16,035 nucleotides of DNA from Nitrospirota bacterium (GTDB lineage: Bacteria > Nitrospirota > Nitrospiria > Nitrospirales > UBA8639). The translations under genes and the position numbers were made by a program. Shown here one piece after another: positions 14,435 through 16,035 of the stretch. The DNA is taken from contig QIMB01000455.1 of assembly GCA_003233615.1 (NCBI GenBank), positions 1 to 16,035 of the forward strand. The letters are read 5' to 3'. Each line of letters starts with the position of its first letter. Position 1 is the first letter of the stretch. Below the pieces are notes generated by a model. It saw only the letters and a list, made by a program, of their open reading frames with translations. It made no database searches and had not been told where the DNA came from.

Positions 14435-14844
14435 CTCATTCCTTCTCGTTCATAACATGGTAACGCTTCTAAAAAAAAAGCCTGATTCTCTAGATTGGCT
14501 GCAATGGACACGAGGTATTGATCCATCGCATGGCAATAGCTCCCTTCCTTACCATGAGGGCAGGGCTTGAGCGAGTTCAAAGAGTCTGCAAGTCCTTCTC
14601 GTGCCACTTCTTCTGCATGAGCACGTTCCCGTTCTTGCCGAACAATTTCGTGCCTGAGAAACGTGCTGTGTTGAGCGAGTCCATCTGATTGTGCAATGGC
14701 ATCTGGAATGGACGCATACAATGAATCGATCATCGTGTTTCGAAACACAGAGGATTTGATGAATTGTAAGGCCTTGTCCATCTTTGGCTGAAGAGAAGAA
14801 AGATTCGTCGAGCACTGCTCCGCAGCAGATGCCATCACTGCCAC
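14431..14844 (-). CDS. Uncharacterised helical protein, possibly the body of a split secreted protein
   Basis: No family recognised. The frame starts at GTG 14844 (ATG at 14835 is possible) and gives up to 137 residues, mostly helical and charged. There is a probable coiled coil at RHEIVRQERERAHAEEVARE and a cysteine-bearing stretch LKPCPHGKEGSYCHAMDQYL. Four Cys in all would suit an oxidising compartment, yet this frame has no export signal. The codon just before GTG is TAA, and the same frame upstream encodes a signal-like leader (14976-14845). So the natural protein may have been longer and interrupted by a stop. Its stop overlaps the cupin start. There is no ribosome site at either start. 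Confidence 0.55.
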   Translation of the reverse strand: MAVMASAAEQCSTNLSSLQPKMDKALQFIKSSVFRNTMIDSLYASIPDAIAQSDGLAQHSTFLRHEIVRQERERAHAEEVAREGLADSLNSLKPCPHGKEGSYCHAMDQYLVSIAANLENQAFFLEALPCYEREGMR

Positions 14845-14976
14845 TTAGCGGTTAGATGCAAAGAGGTCTTTGGCAAAAGCATCCCTGACATCCCATGCAC
14901 TACCATGCATAAGAATAACACTGATTCCAATGACGCCCATAAGCTTCTGCACAGTCATATGCATGTGTAAATCCAT
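14845..14976 (-). pseudogene. Short signal-peptide-like frame ending in TAA in frame with the next gene
   Basis: From ATG 14976 (other in-frame ATGs at 14964 and 14958) the frame reads 43 residues. It includes TVQKLMGVIGISVILMHGSA, a basic start plus hydrophobic core, then WDVRDAFAKDLFASNR and TAA at 14845. The next codon is GTG, which opens the frame at 14431-14844. I read this as a possible nonsense-split N-terminus of that gene. A separate short peptide or coupled translation start is the alternative. It lies 45 bases after the stop of the gene upstream. Confidence 0.4.
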
Positions 14977-15021
14977 GGGCAGGCTAGTAGGTGGAGTGAA
15001 TAAGCCTACAAGTTGCAAATG

Positions 15022-16002
15022 TCACATGATAAGTTCTGCAAACCCATAGGCAAGGTACTCCTTCCCATTATAATGGACGATTCCATGAATGATTCCCATC
15101 CCGAATCCCCCAATGACCCAATTGCCCATCGTTGTGAATTCTTGAATCTCCAAACGAGCACGACCTGTGCCGCCTTTGTTGACCCAATTGAGCCCCCAGG
15201 CACTAGGCCACCGATACAATCCCCACGCCTGGTCATGATCCAAAAGCGTGAATTGCAAGGCTTGAAACGTCTCTGTTTCCCCATCAATCGCTAAAAACCC
15301 ATCTATATTCCCCAACAACGGCGCCAGCATGTCACTCTCTTGTGAATGAACATAGAGATCACCCAGCCCTTCGATCACCAGATAGAGTCCTTGAAAGTGT
15401 TTCCACAATCCCCAATAGCTGCGAGAAAGACGATTAAACTCCGGCATCATCAAATATTCATAAATCACCCGGCCCTTTAATGTTCGATCGTTCCACTGCA
15501 ATGTAGCTGCAGCCGATCCTAACCAATACCGGCCTCCATCATGTTCACGCGCCAATCGAGTCGGAATGGGCTCAATCGAGAGGGCCAGGTTATTGGGATG
15601 GCTATTGATAGACATACCCGTATGAGGTGTGCCTTCAATTTGGAAAAAAGACGATGGAGGAACCGTCTGTAATTCATGAGCGGAATTGTCATATGACCCA
15701 GTGCCTTGTAGTGAAATCCACCCATCATGTTCGTCATGTAACACCACAAAGTGTTCGGCCTGCCAGGATTCTCCATCTCGGCCACGATTATTATCCAGAG
15801 CAAACGCTACATGACCACGGGAATCTTCACCCACAAAGGACACATAATCGGAAACATAGAGAAGAGACGTATCAGGAAGGGAAGAATGTTTGGGAGCGAC
15901 AATGGATGCATCCATCCCCAAGCTACGGCTGGAAAGCACACTCAAACTCAGCACACAGACTAAGACAACAGAGAGACTACAGCGAACAAGGTAGTTTTCC
16001 AG
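15022..16002 (-). CDS. Exported protein of unknown function
   Basis: Up to 326 residues. The frame is bounded upstream by TAG at 16012-16014, and the first start with a good ribosome site (AGGGGA, five bases upstream) is CTG 16002. This gives a textbook signal peptide: MENYLVR, then a hydrophobic core SLSVVLVCVLSLSVL, then SSRSLGMDA. A GTG at 15954 would cut the signal in half. The mature part is rich in aromatic beta-strand segments (HDGWISLQGTGSYD, GGRYWLGSAAATLQW, GRVIYEYLMMPEFNRL, WGLWKHFQGLYLVIEGLG, WGLYRWPSAWGLNW, YLAYGFAELIM), like a lipocalin-type or carotenoid-hydratase-like barrel, but no family can be named. It is probably periplasmic or surface located. The gene after it starts with another signal-like stretch. 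Confidence 0.72.
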   Translation of the reverse strand: MENYLVRCSLSVVLVCVLSLSVLSSRSLGMDASIVAPKHSSLPDTSLLYVSDYVSFVGEDSRGHVAFALDNNRGRDGESWQAEHFVVLHDEHDGWISLQGTGSYDNSAHELQTVPPSSFFQIEGTPHTGMSINSHPNNLALSIEPIPTRLAREHDGGRYWLGSAAATLQWNDRTLKGRVIYEYLMMPEFNRLSRSYWGLWKHFQGLYLVIEGLGDLYVHSQESDMLAPLLGNIDGFLAIDGETETFQALQFTLLDHDQAWGLYRWPSAWGLNWVNKGGTGRARLEIQEFTTMGNWVIGGFGMGIIHGIVHYNGKEYLAYGFAELIM

Positions 16003-16035
16003 GAGTTTCCCCTACAAGCGGGTAGAGACCCACGA

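Noticed and set aside
14549..14815. 88-codon minus-strand frame
   Set aside because: Shifted shadow of the gene at 14431-14844; the latter has stop/start coupling to the cupin.
15627..16025. 132-codon plus-strand frame at the right end
   Set aside because: Antisense to the exported protein gene, rich in His/Arg/Gln as expected from an opposite-strand shadow, and without a ribosome site.
1..16035. CRISPR array, tRNA, rRNA, insertion sequence or phage genes
   Set aside because: No regularly spaced direct repeats, no recognised tRNA or rRNA segment, and no transposase, integrase or phage structural protein was seen on either strand.

Overview
The window looks like a chromosomal stretch of a Gram-negative bacterium. 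Several products carry export signals (a lipoprotein with a lipobox, a YceI-like periplasmic protein, two further exported proteins). The gene mix (class III PPK2, dodecin, B12-type radical SAM, MBL/beta-CASP nuclease, glycine-rich RRM protein) and the intergenic repeats resemble Nitrospirota/Nitrospira-like genomes. That placement is inferred from gene style and moderate GC only; no rRNA, tRNA or phylogenetic marker is present. No phage, insertion sequence, CRISPR array or defence island was recognised.

Layout. (1) 1-687, minus: the 5' part of an exported, ATPase-less Lon-like (S16) protease domain protein that runs off the left edge. (2) 1073-1396, plus: a small RRM RNA-binding protein behind a long AT-rich leader, closed by a strong intrinsic terminator, facing a CopD-like membrane protein (minus). 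(3) 2510-5466, plus: a LOG-family nucleotide-binding protein, an MBL/beta-CASP RNA-processing nuclease and a GNAT acetyltransferase. Two full-length imperfect palindromes of near-equal size (181 and 177 bp) lie after the first and third of these genes. (4) 5653-6044: a gene-free stretch with dispersed-repeat-like segments and a hairpin/T-tract. (5) A minus-strand lipoprotein, divergent from dodecin, then a PPK2/MscS pair (4-nt overlap) and a B12-dependent-type radical SAM protein with its own sigma70-like promoter. (6) 11076-16002, all minus: 16002-14099 holds an exported protein of unknown function, a second exported-type protein that may be split by an in-frame stop, and a cupin. Then comes a MarR-regulated unit (MarR, O-methyltransferase, DsbA/FrnE-like oxidoreductase) and a YceI protein after a hairpin and T-tract.

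How genes may work together: the clearest unit is marR, methyltransferase and dsbA-like, headed by a consensus promoter overlapped by a perfect 8-bp inverted repeat. It looks like an autoregulated, small-molecule-responsive operon. Dodecin (flavin buffering), PPK2 (polyphosphate/nucleotide phosphorylation) and MscS (osmotic relief) form a stress-physiology neighbourhood, though only PPK2 and MscS look cotranscribed. I found no system that I can claim is wholly new. The best leads are the exported stand-alone Lon-like domain, the two palindromic elements, the compact MarR promoter/operator, and the stop codon within the exported-protein gene at 14845.
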